A stretch of 64,000 nt of DNA from Bradyrhizobium sp. CIAT3101 (GCF_029714945.1 NZ_CP121634.1:3245001-3309000), one strand, 5' to 3'. Shown: positions 47,022 to 57,059, counted from the first letter of the stretch. The notes: a model not told the origin generated them from the letters alone. Numbers and translations: made by a program.

Positions 47022-47792
47022 ATGCGCATCGACGTCTCGCTGCTGCCGGCGCTTGCCGCGGCCTTCATGCTCGCCTTCGCCCGGGTCGGCGCGATGGTGA
47101 TGCTGCTGCCGGGGCTCGGCGAGACCAACATCCCGACGCGGGTGAAGCTCTCGATCGCGCTGCTGCTGACGCTGATCATCCTGCCGCTGCATCGCAACGC
47201 CTATCAGGTCGACATGGGTTCGCTCGCGCCGATGCTGGTGCTCATGCTGCATGAGATCGTGATCGGCATCGTGCTGGGAGCGACCGCGCGCGTGACGCTG
47301 TCGGCGCTCCAGGTCGCAGGCGCCGTGATCGCGCAGCAGATGGGGTTGGGCTTCGTGACCTCGGTCGATCCGACGCAAGGGCAGCAGGGTGTCCTGGTCG
47401 GCAATTTCCTCACCATGCTGGGTGTGACGTTGCTGTTCGCCACCGACAGCCATCATCTGGTGATCGCTGCGTTGAACGACAGCTACGCGATCTTCGCGCC
47501 GGGCGAGACGGTGTCGAGCGGCGACATCGCCTCGCTTGCCACGCGGGCTTTCTCGGCCGCGTTTCTGCTCGGCCTGCAGTTGTCGGGGCCGTTCCTGGTG
47601 TTCGGCCTCGTCTTCAATATCGGGCTCGGCGTGCTGGCGCGGTTGATGCCGCAGATGCAGGTCTATTTCGTCGGCGTGCCGCTGTCGATCTTCGTGGGCT
47701 TCATGGTGCTGGCCCTGGTGCTTGCGGCGATGATGGGCACCTATCTCGACTACTTCATCGGTGTCATGCACCAGATGCTTCCGTTGAAATAA
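47022..47792 (+). CDS. fliR: FliR, flagellar export gate protein
   Basis: 256 residues from ATG 47022; a second ATG at 47011 is in another frame. Six membrane helices: AFMLAFARVGAMVMLLPGLGETNIPTRVK, LMLHEIVIGIVLGATARVTLSALQVAGAVIAQQMGLGF, SVDPTQGQQG, and C-terminal GVLARLMPQMQVYFVGVPLSIFVGFMVL. All are FliR hallmarks. 17 bp after fliQ, 9 bp before flhB. Confidence 0.97.
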   Translation: MRIDVSLLPALAAAFMLAFARVGAMVMLLPGLGETNIPTRVKLSIALLLTLIILPLHRNAYQVDMGSLAPMLVLMLHEIVIGIVLGATARVTLSALQVAGAVIAQQMGLGFVTSVDPTQGQQGVLVGNFLTMLGVTLLFATDSHHLVIAALNDSYAIFAPGETVSSGDIASLATRAFSAAFLLGLQLSGPFLVFGLVFNIGLGVLARLMPQMQVYFVGVPLSIFVGFMVLALVLAAMMGTYLDYFIGVMHQMLPLK

Positions 47793-47801
47793 GAGAGATC
47801 G

Positions 47802-48881
47802 ATGGCGGAAGACAACGATCCAGAGAGTCAAACAGAAGACCCGACGCAAAAGCGCCTCGAACAGGCGCTCGAACGCGGCGACGTCGCCAAGAGCCAGGAG
47901 ATCAACACCTGGTTCATGATCGCGGGCGGCACGCTCGTGGTTTCGACCTTCTCCGGCTCGGTCGGCAGCGGCCTCTTGACGCCGTTGCGCAACCTGCTCG
48001 CCAATTCCTGGATGATCAAGACCGACGGCGGGAACCTGCTCGCGTTGATGCAGCAGATCGAGGTCGCGGTGTTGGCGGCGGTCGGTGTGCCGCTCCTGAT
48101 GCTGGTGATCGCGGCTATCGCCGGCAACATGCTGCAGCACCGGCTGGTATGGTCGGCGGAATCCCTCACGCCCAAATTCAGCAAGCTCTCGCCAGCAGCC
48201 GGCTTCAAGCGCATCTTCGGCAAGCAGGCGGGCGCCAATTTTCTCAAGGGCATCGGCAAGCTCATCGTGCTCGGCGTGGTTATGACCACGATCCTGTGGC
48301 CGGAGCGGCATCGCATGGAGGCGATGGTCAAGCTCGATCCGGCCGCGATGATGGGCGCCATTACCAGCCTGACGGTCCATCTGCTCGGCGCGGTGGTCGC
48401 AGCGCTCGCGATCATCGCCATCGGCGACTATTTCTTCCAGTATCGCAGCTGGTTCCAGCGGCAGAAGATGTCGCTCCAGGAGATCAAGGAAGAGTTCAAG
48501 CAGTCCGAAGGCGACCCGCACATCAAGGGCAAGCTCAGGCAGTTGCGCCAGCAGCGCTCCAAGAAGCGCATGATGGCTGCGGTTCCCAAGGCCTCCGTGA
48601 TCATCACCAACCCGACCCACTATTCGGTGGCGCTCTCCTACGAGCGCGGCATGTCGGCGCCGATCTGCGTCGCCAAGGGTGTCGACAATCTCGCTTTCAA
48701 GATCCGGGAGATCGCGCGCGAGCACGACATTCCGATCGTCGAGAACGTGCCGCTGGCCCGCGCGCTGTACGCCACCGCCGAAATCGACAAGGAAATCCCT
48801 GTCGAGCACTACCATGCGGTCGCCGAAGTCATCGGCTACGTCATCCGGCTGAAGCGCGGTTTCAGTGCCGCGCGGCAATAA
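47802..48881 (+). CDS. flhB: FlhB, export gate switch protein
   Basis: 359 residues. N-terminal EDPTQKRLEQALERGDVAKSQEINTW, four membrane helices, and the cytoplasmic domain with the autocleavage site NPTH (VIITNPTHYSVALSYERG). Cleavage between Asn and Pro switches export from rod/hook to filament substrates. Ends near LKRGFSAARQ. Last flagellar gene of the flgB operon; cckA begins ~155 bp later. Confidence 0.97.
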   Translation: MAEDNDPESQTEDPTQKRLEQALERGDVAKSQEINTWFMIAGGTLVVSTFSGSVGSGLLTPLRNLLANSWMIKTDGGNLLALMQQIEVAVLAAVGVPLLMLVIAAIAGNMLQHRLVWSAESLTPKFSKLSPAAGFKRIFGKQAGANFLKGIGKLIVLGVVMTTILWPERHRMEAMVKLDPAAMMGAITSLTVHLLGAVVAALAIIAIGDYFFQYRSWFQRQKMSLQEIKEEFKQSEGDPHIKGKLRQLRQQRSKKRMMAAVPKASVIITNPTHYSVALSYERGMSAPICVAKGVDNLAFKIREIAREHDIPIVENVPLARALYATAEIDKEIPVEHYHAVAEVIGYVIRLKRGFSAARQ

Positions 48882-49035
48882 AACCCCCGAAAAGTACCGG
48901 AAATGGCTGTAAACTGGGAATCAGCGTACGTTTCGCCCCTGCCGCCCTTGCGTCCGCGGGTCCAATTCAGGCAGGGAGGACCCCACGCGCCGCGTAGCGC
49001 GCTGATTCTCTGCCGACAGGCTGCACAAGCGTGAA

Positions 49036-51618
49036 ATGACCGCCGAGACCGACCACGACCTGTCACGCGAGCCCGTTGCGGCGCATGAGCCGTCGCCGCG
49101 CTCGGGCAGCATTGTGCTGGTGCTCCTGGTGGCCGCCGGCCTTGTCGCGGTCGCCATCGGGCTGATGACGCTCGGGCGCGCGCAGGCGCAGCCCTATATC
49201 CTCGGCATCCTCGCCGTGCTGGCGATGATCGGCCTGTTCAATCTGTTCGCCTTCGCCGCCGGCATCATCCGCTTCGTCGATCGCAGCCTCGACGATCCCG
49301 TAATGGGGCGCATTGCCGATCACGCCTTCGACGGCCTCGCGGTGACCGATCCGCGCGGCCATGTGGTCTATTCCAACGCGGCTTATCTGACGCTGACCGG
49401 CGCCTCCGGCCCGCAGGACGTGCGGCCGGTCGAGCGCGTCTTCATCGGCAATCCCGACGTTTCGGAAGCCGTGTTCCGCCTGCTCAAAGCGGCGCGCGAA
49501 GGAAAACGACAGCAGGAAGAAGTGCGCATTTCCGGCCAGGACGGCAGCCATGGGCGCTGGTTGCGCATGCGCGTGCGTCCGCTCGGCACCGGGAAGCGCG
49601 AAGCCAAATATGCGGTGTGGTCGATCGCTGACATCACCCGCGACCGCGAACGCCAGGAGGACGTGTTCCAGGAGCTTCAGCACGCGATCGAGTATCTCGA
49701 TCACGCGCCGTGCGGCTTCTTCTCGGTCAATCCCGCCGGCGAGCTCGCTTATGTCAATGCGACACTGGCGAACTGGCTCGACTATGATCTCGCCGAGATC
49801 GGCTCGGGCGGCTTGAAGCTCGCCGACATCGTCTCCGGCGACGGCGCTTCGCTGCTGAGCGCGATCGTGGCGGTGCCGGGCGAAGTGAAGACCGAAGTCT
49901 TCGACATCGATTTGCGCATGCGCACCGGCAAGACGATGCCGGTCCGGCTCTATCACAAGCTCGCCTTCGGTGCCGACGGCGCGCCGGGGCCGTCGCGCAC
50001 GCTCGTCATCAGCCGGGCCCGCGACGAGCGCAGTGATCCCGATCGTGCCGCCGAAGTGCGCTTCATGCGCTTCTTCGACCACACCCCGATGGCGATCGCC
50101 ACCGTCGAGCGCGGCGGCAATGTCGTGCGGGCGAACGCGCGCTACGCCAAGCTCGCACAGGGCCTCGGGCTCGACAGCGCCAGCAAGTCGATCTTCCGCG
50201 CCGTCAACGCGCGCGACCGCCACCTTTTGATTGCAGCCATCAATCAGGCCGCCGAAAACCAGGCCGACATCGCGCCGGTCGAGGTGGCGCTGGAGGGGAC
50301 CAAGGAGCGCTGGGGCCAGTTCTTCGTCACGCCGGTCGATGCGGCCGAGAACGAGGCCGAAGCCGCGATCGTGCACATGCTCGAGACCACCGAGCGGCGC
50401 GCGCTGGAGAACCAGATCAACCAGTCGCAGAAGATGGAGACGGTCGGCCAGCTCGCCGGCGGCATCGCTCACGACTTCAACAACGTGCTGTCCGCCATCA
50501 TGATGGCGAACGACTTCCTGCTGAACGCGCACAAGCCGACCGACCCGTCGTTCCAGGACATCATGCAGATCAAGCAGAACGCGACGCGGGCTGCGACCCT
50601 GGTGCGGCAGCTGCTCGCATTCTCGCGGCGGCAGACGCTGCGGCCGCAGGTGCTCGATCTCGGCGATGCCTTGTCCGATCTCACCATGCTGCTGCGCCGG
50701 CTGATCGGCGAGAAGGTCAAGCTCGACCTGATCCACGGTCGCGATCTCTGGCCGGTCAAGGTCGACGTCTCCCAGTTCGAGCAGGTCATCGTCAATCTCG
50801 CGGTGAACGCGCGCGACGCCATGCCCGACGGCGGCAAGCTGATCATCCGCACCGCCAATGTCGCGACCGACGAGGCAGGCAAGCTCGCCTACAAGGGTAT
50901 GCCGGCGGCGGACTATGTGCGGATCGAGGTCGCCGACACCGGCACCGGCATCCCCGCCGACATCCGCGACAAGATTTTCGAGCCGTTCTTCTCGACCAAG
51001 GAAGTGGGCAAGGGCACCGGCCTCGGGCTGTCCACCGTCTACGGCATCGTCAAGCAGACCGGCGGCTTCATCTACGTCGATTCCGAGCCGGGTCAGGGCA
51101 CCTCGTTCCACATCTTCCTCCCGCGCCATCACGCCGAGCCGGAAGTGCAGGTCGAGCAGCCCGCGGCGGTTGCCGCGACCAATGGTGCTGCGAAGGACGC
51201 TGCACCTGCAGCCGCGGAGGCGAAGCCGCGCACCGATCTCACGGGGCAGGGCACCATCCTGCTGGTCGAGGACGAAGAGGGTCTGCGCGCGCTGAACGCA
51301 CGCGGCCTGCGCTCGCGCGGCTACACCGTCGTCGAAGCCGAGAACGGCGTCGAGGCCATGGAGGTGCTGGAGGAGCAGAGCGGCGGCATCGATCTCGTCG
51401 TCTCCGACGTGGTGATGCCGGAGATGGACGGGCCGACGCTGCTCAAGGCGATGCGGGAGAAGAACCCCGACATTCGCTTCATCTTCGTCTCCGGCTACGC
51501 CGAAGATGCCTTCGAGAAGAGCCTGCCCGAGGGCCAGCAGTTCGACTTCCTGCCAAAGCCGTTCACGCTCAGCCAGCTCGTGGCGGCGGTGAAGGAGACG
51601 ATGACGAAGCAGGGGTGA
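49036..51618 (+). CDS. cckA: CckA, cell-cycle hybrid histidine kinase
   Basis: 860 residues. Two membrane helices (~25-45 and ~52-75), then three PAS-like domains (~90-200, ~210-330, ~335-455). HisKA with [14 protein letters not shown], phosphoacceptor His479. ATPase domain: [16 protein letters not shown] (N box), [43 protein letters not shown] (G1, F, G2 boxes). Receiver at ~735-855 with phosphoacceptor Asp791 ([12 protein letters not shown]) and conserved Lys (FLPKPF). This order is that of CckA, which passes phosphate through ChpT to CtrA and CpdR. CtrA then acts at TTAA-N7-TTAA sites, several of which are seen in this window. Starts ~155 bp after flhB. Confidence 0.93.
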   Translation: MTAETDHDLSREPVAAHEPSPRSGSIVLVLLVAAGLVAVAIGLMTLGRAQAQPYILGILAVLAMIGLFNLFAFAAGIIRFVDRSLDDPVMGRIADHAFDGLAVTDPRGHVVYSNAAYLTLTGASGPQDVRPVERVFIGNPDVSEAVFRLLKAAREGKRQQEEVRISGQDGSHGRWLRMRVRPLGTGKREAKYAVWSIADITRDRERQEDVFQELQHAIEYLDHAPCGFFSVNPAGELAYVNATLANWLDYDLAEIGSGGLKLADIVSGDGASLLSAIVAVPGEVKTEVFDIDLRMRTGKTMPVRLYHKLAFGADGAPGPSRTLVISRARDERSDPDRAAEVRFMRFFDHTPMAIATVERGGNVVRANARYAKLAQGLGLDSASKSIFRAVNARDRHLLIAAINQAAENQADIAPVEVALEGTKERWGQFFVTPVDAAENEAEAAIVHMLETTERRALENQINQSQKMETVGQLAGGIAHDFNNVLSAIMMANDFLLNAHKPTDPSFQDIMQIKQNATRAATLVRQLLAFSRRQTLRPQVLDLGDALSDLTMLLRRLIGEKVKLDLIHGRDLWPVKVDVSQFEQVIVNLAVNARDAMPDGGKLIIRTANVATDEAGKLAYKGMPAADYVRIEVADTGTGIPADIRDKIFEPFFSTKEVGKGTGLGLSTVYGIVKQTGGFIYVDSEPGQGTSFHIFLPRHHAEPEVQVEQPAAVAATNGAAKDAAPAAAEAKPRTDLTGQGTILLVEDEEGLRALNARGLRSRGYTVVEAENGVEAMEVLEEQSGGIDLVVSDVVMPEMDGPTLLKAMREKNPDIRFIFVSGYAEDAFEKSLPEGQQFDFLPKPFTLSQLVAAVKETMTKQG

Positions 51619-51626
51619 GGCTCAGC

Positions 51627-51654
51627 TGTCGTCCTGGCTTTCGCCAGGACGACA
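51627..51654. terminator. Hairpin after cckA
   Basis: 12-bp perfect stem TGTCGTCCTGGC / GCCAGGACGACA with a TTTC loop, 9 bp after the stop. No T-run follows. This GTCGTCCTGGC hairpin is also a common dispersed repeat in Bradyrhizobium, so it may be both. Confidence 0.6.
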
Positions 51655-51855
51655 TCGCGGATATCGCGTTAAACTCGCCGGTAATCCGCGACCACAGTTC
51701 CCTCCCGCATTCGACCAACTCCCCGGCAAATATGGGCTTTTGCCACATCCCCGCGACTGAGGGCCGCAGCCGGGGGTTCCGAAACCGGCTTCCTTTTTGT
51801 AGAAGGCTGCCCATCTTAGGAGCGCGTCCCCATGCCGGGGATTTGGGAAACGAAC

Positions 51856-52854
51856 ATGAATTTCTCGCAATGGTCCCGCAGTCTGGTGAAGACGATTGCC
51901 GTCGTTCTGGCGCTCGCGCTGCCGACGGCGCTTGCGATCTCCTCCGCTGACGCCCGCGTTGGCGGCGGCGTCTCGTCGGGTTCGCGCGGTTCGCGGACCT
52001 TCTCGGCCCCGCCGTCGACCACGACCTCGCCGGGCTCAACCTCGCAATTCAACCGCACCTACAGCCAGCCGGGCGCCGGCATGAACACGGCTGCGCCCGC
52101 GCGCGGCGGCCTGTTCGGCCGCGGCGGCGGCTTCCTGGGTGGTCTAGCGGCCGGCTTCCTCGGCGCAGGCCTTCTGGGCATGCTGTTCGGGGGTGGCCTG
52201 TTCGGCGGCCTCGGCGGGCTCTCGTCGATCCTGGGTCTAATCATCCAGATCGTGCTCGTCGTGTTCGTGGTGCGGCTGGCGATGTCCTGGTGGCAGCGTC
52301 GCAACGCGCCGCAGGCGGCCTATGCCGGTGCTGACGGCAGCGCCGGTCAGGGGCCGCAGACGAACTATCGCAGCGGCCTCGGTGGTGGCCTTGGCGGTGG
52401 TCTTGGCTCGAGTCTTGGCGGCGGCTTCGGCTTCGGCGCCAACAACGCGCCGCTCGAGATCAAGCCGGACGATTACGAAGCATTCGAGCGTCTGCTTGGC
52501 GACATCCAGGCGGCCTGGTCGAACGAGGACGTCGCAAAGCTGCACACGCTCGCGACCCCGGAGATGGTCTCCTACTTCGAGAGGGATCTCGCAGAGAACC
52601 GCGCGCGCAATGCCGTCAACAAGGTGACCAACGTCAAGCTGTTGCAGGGCGATCTCGCGGAAGCCTGGCGCGAAGGCGAGACCGACTACGCGACGGTGGC
52701 GATGCGCTTCGCGCTCACCGACAAGACGGTCGACCGCAACACCGGCGCGATCGTCGCCGGCAGCGAGCAGCCGGGCGAAGTCACGGAAGTCTGGACGTTT
52801 GCTCGCCGCCCCGGCAGCGCCTGGGAATTGTCGGCGATCCAGCAGACCAACTGA
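51856..52854 (+). CDS. Tim44-like domain membrane protein
   Basis: 332 residues from ATG 51856; an in-frame ATG at 51832 has an AGGAG site but spoils the signal peptide start. Signal peptide (NFSQWSRSLVKTIAVVLALA to SADA). A Ser/Thr linker and Gly/Phe-rich stretch follow, with two hydrophobic segments (~100-130 and ~130-150: LSSILGLIIQIVLVVFVVRLAMSWW). C-terminal Tim44/MBA1 domain: DDYEAFERLLGDIQAAWSNEDVAKLHTLATPEMVSYFERDL to TEVWTFARRPGSAWELSAIQ. Bacterial TimA-like proteins are of unclear function. Not linked to flagella by sequence. Confidence 0.87.
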   Translation: MNFSQWSRSLVKTIAVVLALALPTALAISSADARVGGGVSSGSRGSRTFSAPPSTTTSPGSTSQFNRTYSQPGAGMNTAAPARGGLFGRGGGFLGGLAAGFLGAGLLGMLFGGGLFGGLGGLSSILGLIIQIVLVVFVVRLAMSWWQRRNAPQAAYAGADGSAGQGPQTNYRSGLGGGLGGGLGSSLGGGFGFGANNAPLEIKPDDYEAFERLLGDIQAAWSNEDVAKLHTLATPEMVSYFERDLAENRARNAVNKVTNVKLLQGDLAEAWREGETDYATVAMRFALTDKTVDRNTGAIVAGSEQPGEVTEVWTFARRPGSAWELSAIQQTN

Positions 52855-53000
52855 TCGCGCTCGACATGAGAAACCGAGGCGTCGTGCTTCCGGCACGGCG
52901 CCTTTTTCTTTTGGACGTCTCGCATCGCGGCATCGGAATAAGCGGGCGCGCGTCGGGTTGACATCAGGTGGCTAAATACAAATACAACTGGGAGGACAGG

Positions 53001-53681
53001 ATGATCCGCATCGCAAGATCCGTGATGGTGTCAGGCCTCGCGCTCGCGGCAGCCTTGCTTGCGACGCCATCGGCGCAGGCGCAGTCGGCCGGCATGACGT
53101 TCTTCGTGACTTCCAACGGTCCGGGCAAGGGCGCCGATCTCGGCGGCCTCGATGGCGCCGATGCGCAGTGCCAGAAGCTGGCGCAGGCCGGCGGCGCCAC
53201 TGCAAAAACCTGGCACGCCTATCTTTCGACGCAAGCGGCCGACGGCAAGCCCGCCGTCAACGCAAAAGACCGCATCGGCAAGGGACCGTGGCAGAACGCC
53301 AAGGGCGTGGTGGTCGCCAAGGACGTTGCCGACCTGCACAGCGCGGCCAACAATCTCACCAAGCAGACCGCGCTCAGCGAGAAGGGCGAGGTCATCAACG
53401 GCCGCGGCGACACGCCGAACCGGCATGACATCCTTACGGGATCGCAGGCCGACGGTACCGCCTTTGCCGCGGGTGAGGACAAGACCTGCAAGAACTGGAC
53501 GTCGAGCACGCAAGGCGCGGCGATGCTCGGTCATGTCGACCGTCAAGGCCTGCGCGACGACGAGCCGTCAAAGTCCTGGAACAGCTCTCATCCCTCGCGC
53601 GGCCCCGATGGCGGCTGCTCGCAGGCCGATCTGAAGACCACCGGCGGCGACGGTCTGCTGTATTGTTTCGCGGCGAACTGA
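53001..53681 (+). CDS. Secreted lectin-like protein
   Basis: 226 residues from ATG 53001, directly behind GGAGGACAGG; an earlier start at 52968 is not needed. Signal peptide ending PSAQAQ (~28). Mature part: MTFFVTSNGPGKGADLGGLDGADAQCQKLAQAGG, KTWHAYLSTQ, NGRGDTPNRHDILTGSQADG, CKNWTSS, HPSRGPDGGCSQADLKTTGGDGLLYCFA. The GLxGADxxCQxxA pattern with later CxxW and a C-terminal Cys pair matches a C-type-lectin-like or collagenase-NC10-like family of secreted bacterial proteins. Ligand unknown. Single gene. Confidence 0.75.
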   Translation: MIRIARSVMVSGLALAAALLATPSAQAQSAGMTFFVTSNGPGKGADLGGLDGADAQCQKLAQAGGATAKTWHAYLSTQAADGKPAVNAKDRIGKGPWQNAKGVVVAKDVADLHSAANNLTKQTALSEKGEVINGRGDTPNRHDILTGSQADGTAFAAGEDKTCKNWTSSTQGAAMLGHVDRQGLRDDEPSKSWNSSHPSRGPDGGCSQADLKTTGGDGLLYCFAAN

Positions 53682-53689
53682 GCGACTGG

Positions 53690-53817
53690 GCCTCCTCCGT
53701 CACTGCGAGCCACCGGGTCCGCGCGAAGCGCGGCCCGATGACAGGCTCCGCGAAGCAATCCAGAGTCCCTCCGCGGTGACAGTCTGGATTGCTTCGCTTG
53801 CGCTCGCAATGACGTGT
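53690..53817. repeat. Dispersed palindromic repeat (CATTGCGAGC...GAAGCAATCCAGA family)
   Basis: Contains CACTGCGAGCCACCGGGT on the left and GCTCGCAATGACG on the right, with GCGAAGCAATCCAGAGT and ACTCTGGATTGCTTCGC-like arms inside; the two halves can pair. The GCGAAGCAATCCAGA element is very common between genes in Bradyrhizobium. A degenerate fragment (GCGCTCGCAATGACGGAG) lies at ~57404. The 53682-53897 gap holds nothing else. Confidence 0.7.
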
Positions 53818-53897
53818 GGGGCCAATGGGACGCTCACGACGACGGGACTTGCGTCGCGTGCTAGGCTTGTCCTGCGCGCGTCTCAAAGGACTGTCTC

Positions 53898-54605
53898 ATG
53901 AAATACGAGCTCTACTACTGGCCCGAGATCCAGGGCCGCGGTGAATATGTGCGGCTGGCGCTGGAGGAGGCGGGGGCGGCTTACGACGACGTCGCACGCG
54001 GCCCGCGTGGCTCGGCCGCGATGATGAAGATGATGGAGGCGCACAAGGGCACGCCGCCCTTTGCGCCGCCGTTTCTGAAAGCGGGCAAGCTCGTCATCGG
54101 ACAGACCGCTAACATCCTGCTCTATCTCGGAGCCCGTCACGCCCTCGCGCCGAAGACGGAAGCAGGACAACTCTGGGTGCACCAGCTTCAGCTCACCATT
54201 ACCGACCTCGTGGTCGAGATCCACGACACCCATCATCCGCTCGGGCCGTCGCTGTACTATGAGGACCAGAAGCCGCCGGCGAAGAAACGCACCGCCGAAT
54301 TCTGGGACGAACGCGTACCGAAATATCTCGGCTATTTCGAACAGCTTCTCGACGACAATGGCGGCGCCTATGTCACAGGTCGGCGCCTGACTTACGTCGA
54401 TCTCTCACTGTTCCAGATTGTCGCCGGCCTGCGCTATGCCTTCCCCAAGCGCATGAAGGCGTTCGAGAAGAATATCTCCGGCCTCGTCGGCCTGCACGAC
54501 CGGATCGCGGCGCGGCCGAACATCAAGGCCTATCTCGCAAGCGAGCGCCGGATTCCGTTCAACGAGCAGGGCATCTTCCGGCGCTACCGCGAATTGGATC
54601 ATTAG
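53898..54605 (+). CDS. Glutathione S-transferase family protein
   Basis: 235 residues. N-terminal thioredoxin-like domain ~1-80: YELYYWPEIQGRGEYVRLALEEAGAAYDDVA, with Tyr7 near the usual catalytic position, then PPFAPPFLKAGKLVIGQTANILLYLGARH (the P-x-L and Q/S-x-I glutathione site, here QTANIL). Helical C-terminal domain: GGAYVTGRRLTYVDLSLFQIVAGLRYAFPKRM. Family members conjugate glutathione to electrophiles or reduce peroxides. Substrate unknown. Single gene. Confidence 0.88.
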   Translation: MKYELYYWPEIQGRGEYVRLALEEAGAAYDDVARGPRGSAAMMKMMEAHKGTPPFAPPFLKAGKLVIGQTANILLYLGARHALAPKTEAGQLWVHQLQLTITDLVVEIHDTHHPLGPSLYYEDQKPPAKKRTAEFWDERVPKYLGYFEQLLDDNGGAYVTGRRLTYVDLSLFQIVAGLRYAFPKRMKAFEKNISGLVGLHDRIAARPNIKAYLASERRIPFNEQGIFRRYRELDH

Positions 54606-54655
54606 AGCGTTTTCGAGCGAAGTGGATACCGGTTCGCGTGAAGAAAACGCGTCAA
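54605..54655. repeat. Dispersed repeat (GAGCGTTTTCGAGCGAAGTGG family)
   Basis: GAGCGTTTTCGAGCGAAGTG at the left and GAAGAAAACGCGTCAAA at the right; GCGTTTTC and GAAAACGC form the outer arms. I recognise it as a common intergenic repeat in Bradyrhizobium, often with ACCGGTTCGCGTGAAG in the middle as here. Confidence 0.6.
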
Positions 54656-54988
54656 AGCACGAAGCTTTAGCCGGTCCGGACGGAGGCTGGCGGCAGCTCC
54701 CGTTCCGGACCGGCCGCTTCGGGCGCGATCGGTCGCCCAAAGACGGGATGGCTCCCGACCGGCTGCGCGCGCTCGGGACCGGATCGATCGTCCGAGCGAT
54801 CGGGAACGGGAGAGAGATCATGCTCGTCGGGGCAGGGGGGCTTGCAGAACATCATCGCCTCTCGCGCTGTGCATCCGGATCGGAATCGCGTGCAGGTGCG
54901 AGCCTTCTCTAGCGAGGTCCATTCGCCACGGCGTCAGTCGATCGGAGGACGCGCAGGTCTTTTCAGGAGGCGCCGATGTGACGCGCGC
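54656..54988. other. Intergenic region without a supported gene
   Basis: About 330 bp between the GST gene and the methyltransferase gene on the other strand. Two short GC-rich inverted pieces (GGTCCGGAC... GTCCGGACC-like near 54673-54712) are visible. A 96-residue frame here has no ribosome site and Arg-rich, shadow-like composition, so I do not call it. Confidence 0.5.
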
Positions 54989-55663
54989 TCACCACAGTCC
55001 AGGCAGCACGCGGTAGCGCACGCGTGCCGCATAGTCGGCATAGCCGGCGAGGCCCGCGATCAGCGTGCGCTCCTCGATGCGGATGCGGACCGCAAGCAAC
55101 GCCAGGAAGAGCGGCGCGATCGCCAATCCCCACAACGAGCCGAGGATCAGCGGCACGCTGGCAAAGAACAGAATCATGCCGCTGTACATGGGATGGCGGA
55201 CATGGGCGTAGGGACCTGTCGAGATCACGCGCTGCGCGCGTTCGGTCTGCAGCTTCACCACGGGGGCGGCGAACGAATTCTCGCGAAAGACCCACAGCGT
55301 GAACAGTGTCGAGGTGAGGAACAGCACGAATCCGAGCACCTGCCATGCGATGGTCATGTGGGATGCAAGATGACGACGGTCGAGCCCCATCACGACGAGC
55401 CAGCCCAGCATCGCCACGACGAACGCGACCATGAAAACCTTGTCGGCCGCCGGCTGGTCTCTCTGAAGAACCGGGCGCAGACGTTCGGCCAGAAGCGCCG
55501 GATCGATCCGGTAGAGCCACCAGCCGCAGAGCGGGCCGAGCAGGACGGAGGTGACGAGAAATACCCACGCGCCGGGCCAATGCAGCGTGCCGGCGGCGGC
55601 AAACAGCAGCGCGCCCATTCCGGCGGTGAGAATGGTGTTCTGCAACAACAGGCGTGCGATCAT
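54989..55663 (-). CDS. Isoprenylcysteine carboxyl methyltransferase-like membrane protein
   Basis: 224 residues with five or six membrane helices (for example GALLFAAAGTLHWPGAWVFLVTSVLLGPLCGWWL and TIAWQVLGFVLFLTSTLFTLWVF). The C-terminal part has GPYAHVRHPMYSGMILF, which binds S-adenosylmethionine, and EERTLIAGLAGYADYAARVRYRVLPGLW. This is the ICMT/PEMT/NnrU-type signature. Bacterial members methylate small thiols, amines or lipids; substrate unknown. Single gene, next to a LuxR-type regulator on the same strand. Confidence 0.85.
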   Translation of the reverse strand: MIARLLLQNTILTAGMGALLFAAAGTLHWPGAWVFLVTSVLLGPLCGWWLYRIDPALLAERLRPVLQRDQPAADKVFMVAFVVAMLGWLVVMGLDRRHLASHMTIAWQVLGFVLFLTSTLFTLWVFRENSFAAPVVKLQTERAQRVISTGPYAHVRHPMYSGMILFFASVPLILGSLWGLAIAPLFLALLAVRIRIEERTLIAGLAGYADYAARVRYRVLPGLW

Positions 55664-55743
55664 GTTCGATCTGCCTCCATCACGCGCCGGGCCATTGATA
55701 GCACGCTTCCGGCCAACAAGCGGCCGGCGCGACGGTGTTGGCG

Positions 55744-56853
55744 TCAGATCTTGATGGGCGGTGTAAAGGCCGCCACGAGCCGCACCAGATCGGCCTGCCG
55801 TTTGGTTCCGGTCTTCGTGAAGATCCTGGCGAGGTGGGTCTTGATCGTCGTTTCGGCGACGCCCATGCTTTTGGCCACGTCTGGGACACCGCCGACCTCG
55901 ACGATGGACAGGAACACGCGCAGCTCGGCCGGCGTCAGCTTGAAGAGCTTGCGGATGAGGTCGGGAGCAACGATCGTATCGATCGCCGCTTTGCTGACGA
56001 ACAGGACGGCACAGGCCTCGTAGCCGGCGCCGAATGTTTTGCGGCGCCCGGCGGTCAGCGCCACGAGATGCCCCACATAATGCGATCCGTCGCGGGCCGC
56101 CAGATGCAGCGAGAGGCCCGCCCGGTCGCCGAGAGCCGTGCCCGCCAGAGCCTGCCGCAGCATGCGATCCGCATTCAGGTCGGACGTCACGAGCCGGCCA
56201 TGGACCGATCGAAGCACGTCGGCTTCGTCCAGAATCTCCTGCGCGCTCGCGTTGGAGTGCGTGATGTGACCGTTGGCATCAAGCAGCAGGATGGCGGCTC
56301 GCAAGGCATCGAGCGTGCGGGCCGACGTCGCCTCCAATGCGTTCTGCTGTTGCAGCTTCTGCCGGATGTGCATCGCCCGCTGCATGTGCGGGGTGAGGTG
56401 AGAGATCACCCGATACATCTTGCGATCGACAGGACCGCCGGCCTTCATGATCGAGAGGCGGGATATTCCATCGCTGGACTTGTCGAGCAGGATGTTGGCG
56501 GCGTCCTCGAGACCCTGCGGCCGTGTCCAATCGTTGTAGAACATGGTCTTTCGGAATTCGTCGACGTCGATCCAGTCCCCGATGGTCTGGATCTGACCGA
56601 CCGGCGCGTGGAGCACTGCGCGCGACGGATCGAACGGCTCGTAGGTTTCGATATAGGATCGAACATAGGCGAGATCGACACCGACGGCATGCGAGATCAC
56701 GGCCTCGCCGCGAGCCCCGATCCGGACGAGGCCACCGCCCTGGCCGCCCGCGAGGTCGACGATACTGGCAAGCGTCATCGTCCACCGGGAATCGTCGAGC
56801 GCTGCGTCGTAGATGTTCCCCACCAGCGAGAGCAGCTCGTCATTCAGTTCCAT
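55744..56853 (-). CDS. LuxR-type transcriptional regulator with PAS-like sensor
   Basis: 369 residues from ATG 56853 (MELNDELLSLVGNIYDAALD); a longer frame to 56898 adds 15 atypical residues. N-terminal ~180 residues form a sensory region with no named family; a PAS-like segment at ~195-290 (LRAAILLLDANGHITHSNASAQEILDEADVL). C-terminal LuxR helix-turn-helix at ~310-369: FKLTPAELRVFLSIVEVGGVPDVAKSMGVAETTIKTHLARIFTKTGTKRQADLVRL. No receiver or autoinducer domain is seen. The same layout is frequent in Bradyrhizobium. It may control the methyltransferase 80 bp downstream. Confidence 0.87.
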   Translation of the reverse strand: MELNDELLSLVGNIYDAALDDSRWTMTLASIVDLAGGQGGGLVRIGARGEAVISHAVGVDLAYVRSYIETYEPFDPSRAVLHAPVGQIQTIGDWIDVDEFRKTMFYNDWTRPQGLEDAANILLDKSSDGISRLSIMKAGGPVDRKMYRVISHLTPHMQRAMHIRQKLQQQNALEATSARTLDALRAAILLLDANGHITHSNASAQEILDEADVLRSVHGRLVTSDLNADRMLRQALAGTALGDRAGLSLHLAARDGSHYVGHLVALTAGRRKTFGAGYEACAVLFVSKAAIDTIVAPDLIRKLFKLTPAELRVFLSIVEVGGVPDVAKSMGVAETTIKTHLARIFTKTGTKRQADLVRLVAAFTPPIKI

Positions 56854-57059
56854 TGGCGTGTCCCATGAACGCGTGGATGGACTCGTTCGGCCTCGCACAT
56901 GAGCACGCCGGATGTGGAAATTTGATGAGCCGGATCACACTTCAGGGCTGGGAACAATCACGCCCGAGGCCAGCGGCGCGGCCCGGCGGGCTCGCTTCGC
57001 GATGCGTGAGATCAAACAAGGAGAGGCCGCGCTATCCGGCAAATCCGGACGCGCGAAAG

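Noticed and set aside
54622..54912. 96-residue frame in the gap after the GST gene
   Set aside because: No ribosome site, Arg/Gly-rich shadow-like composition, and it begins inside a dispersed repeat.
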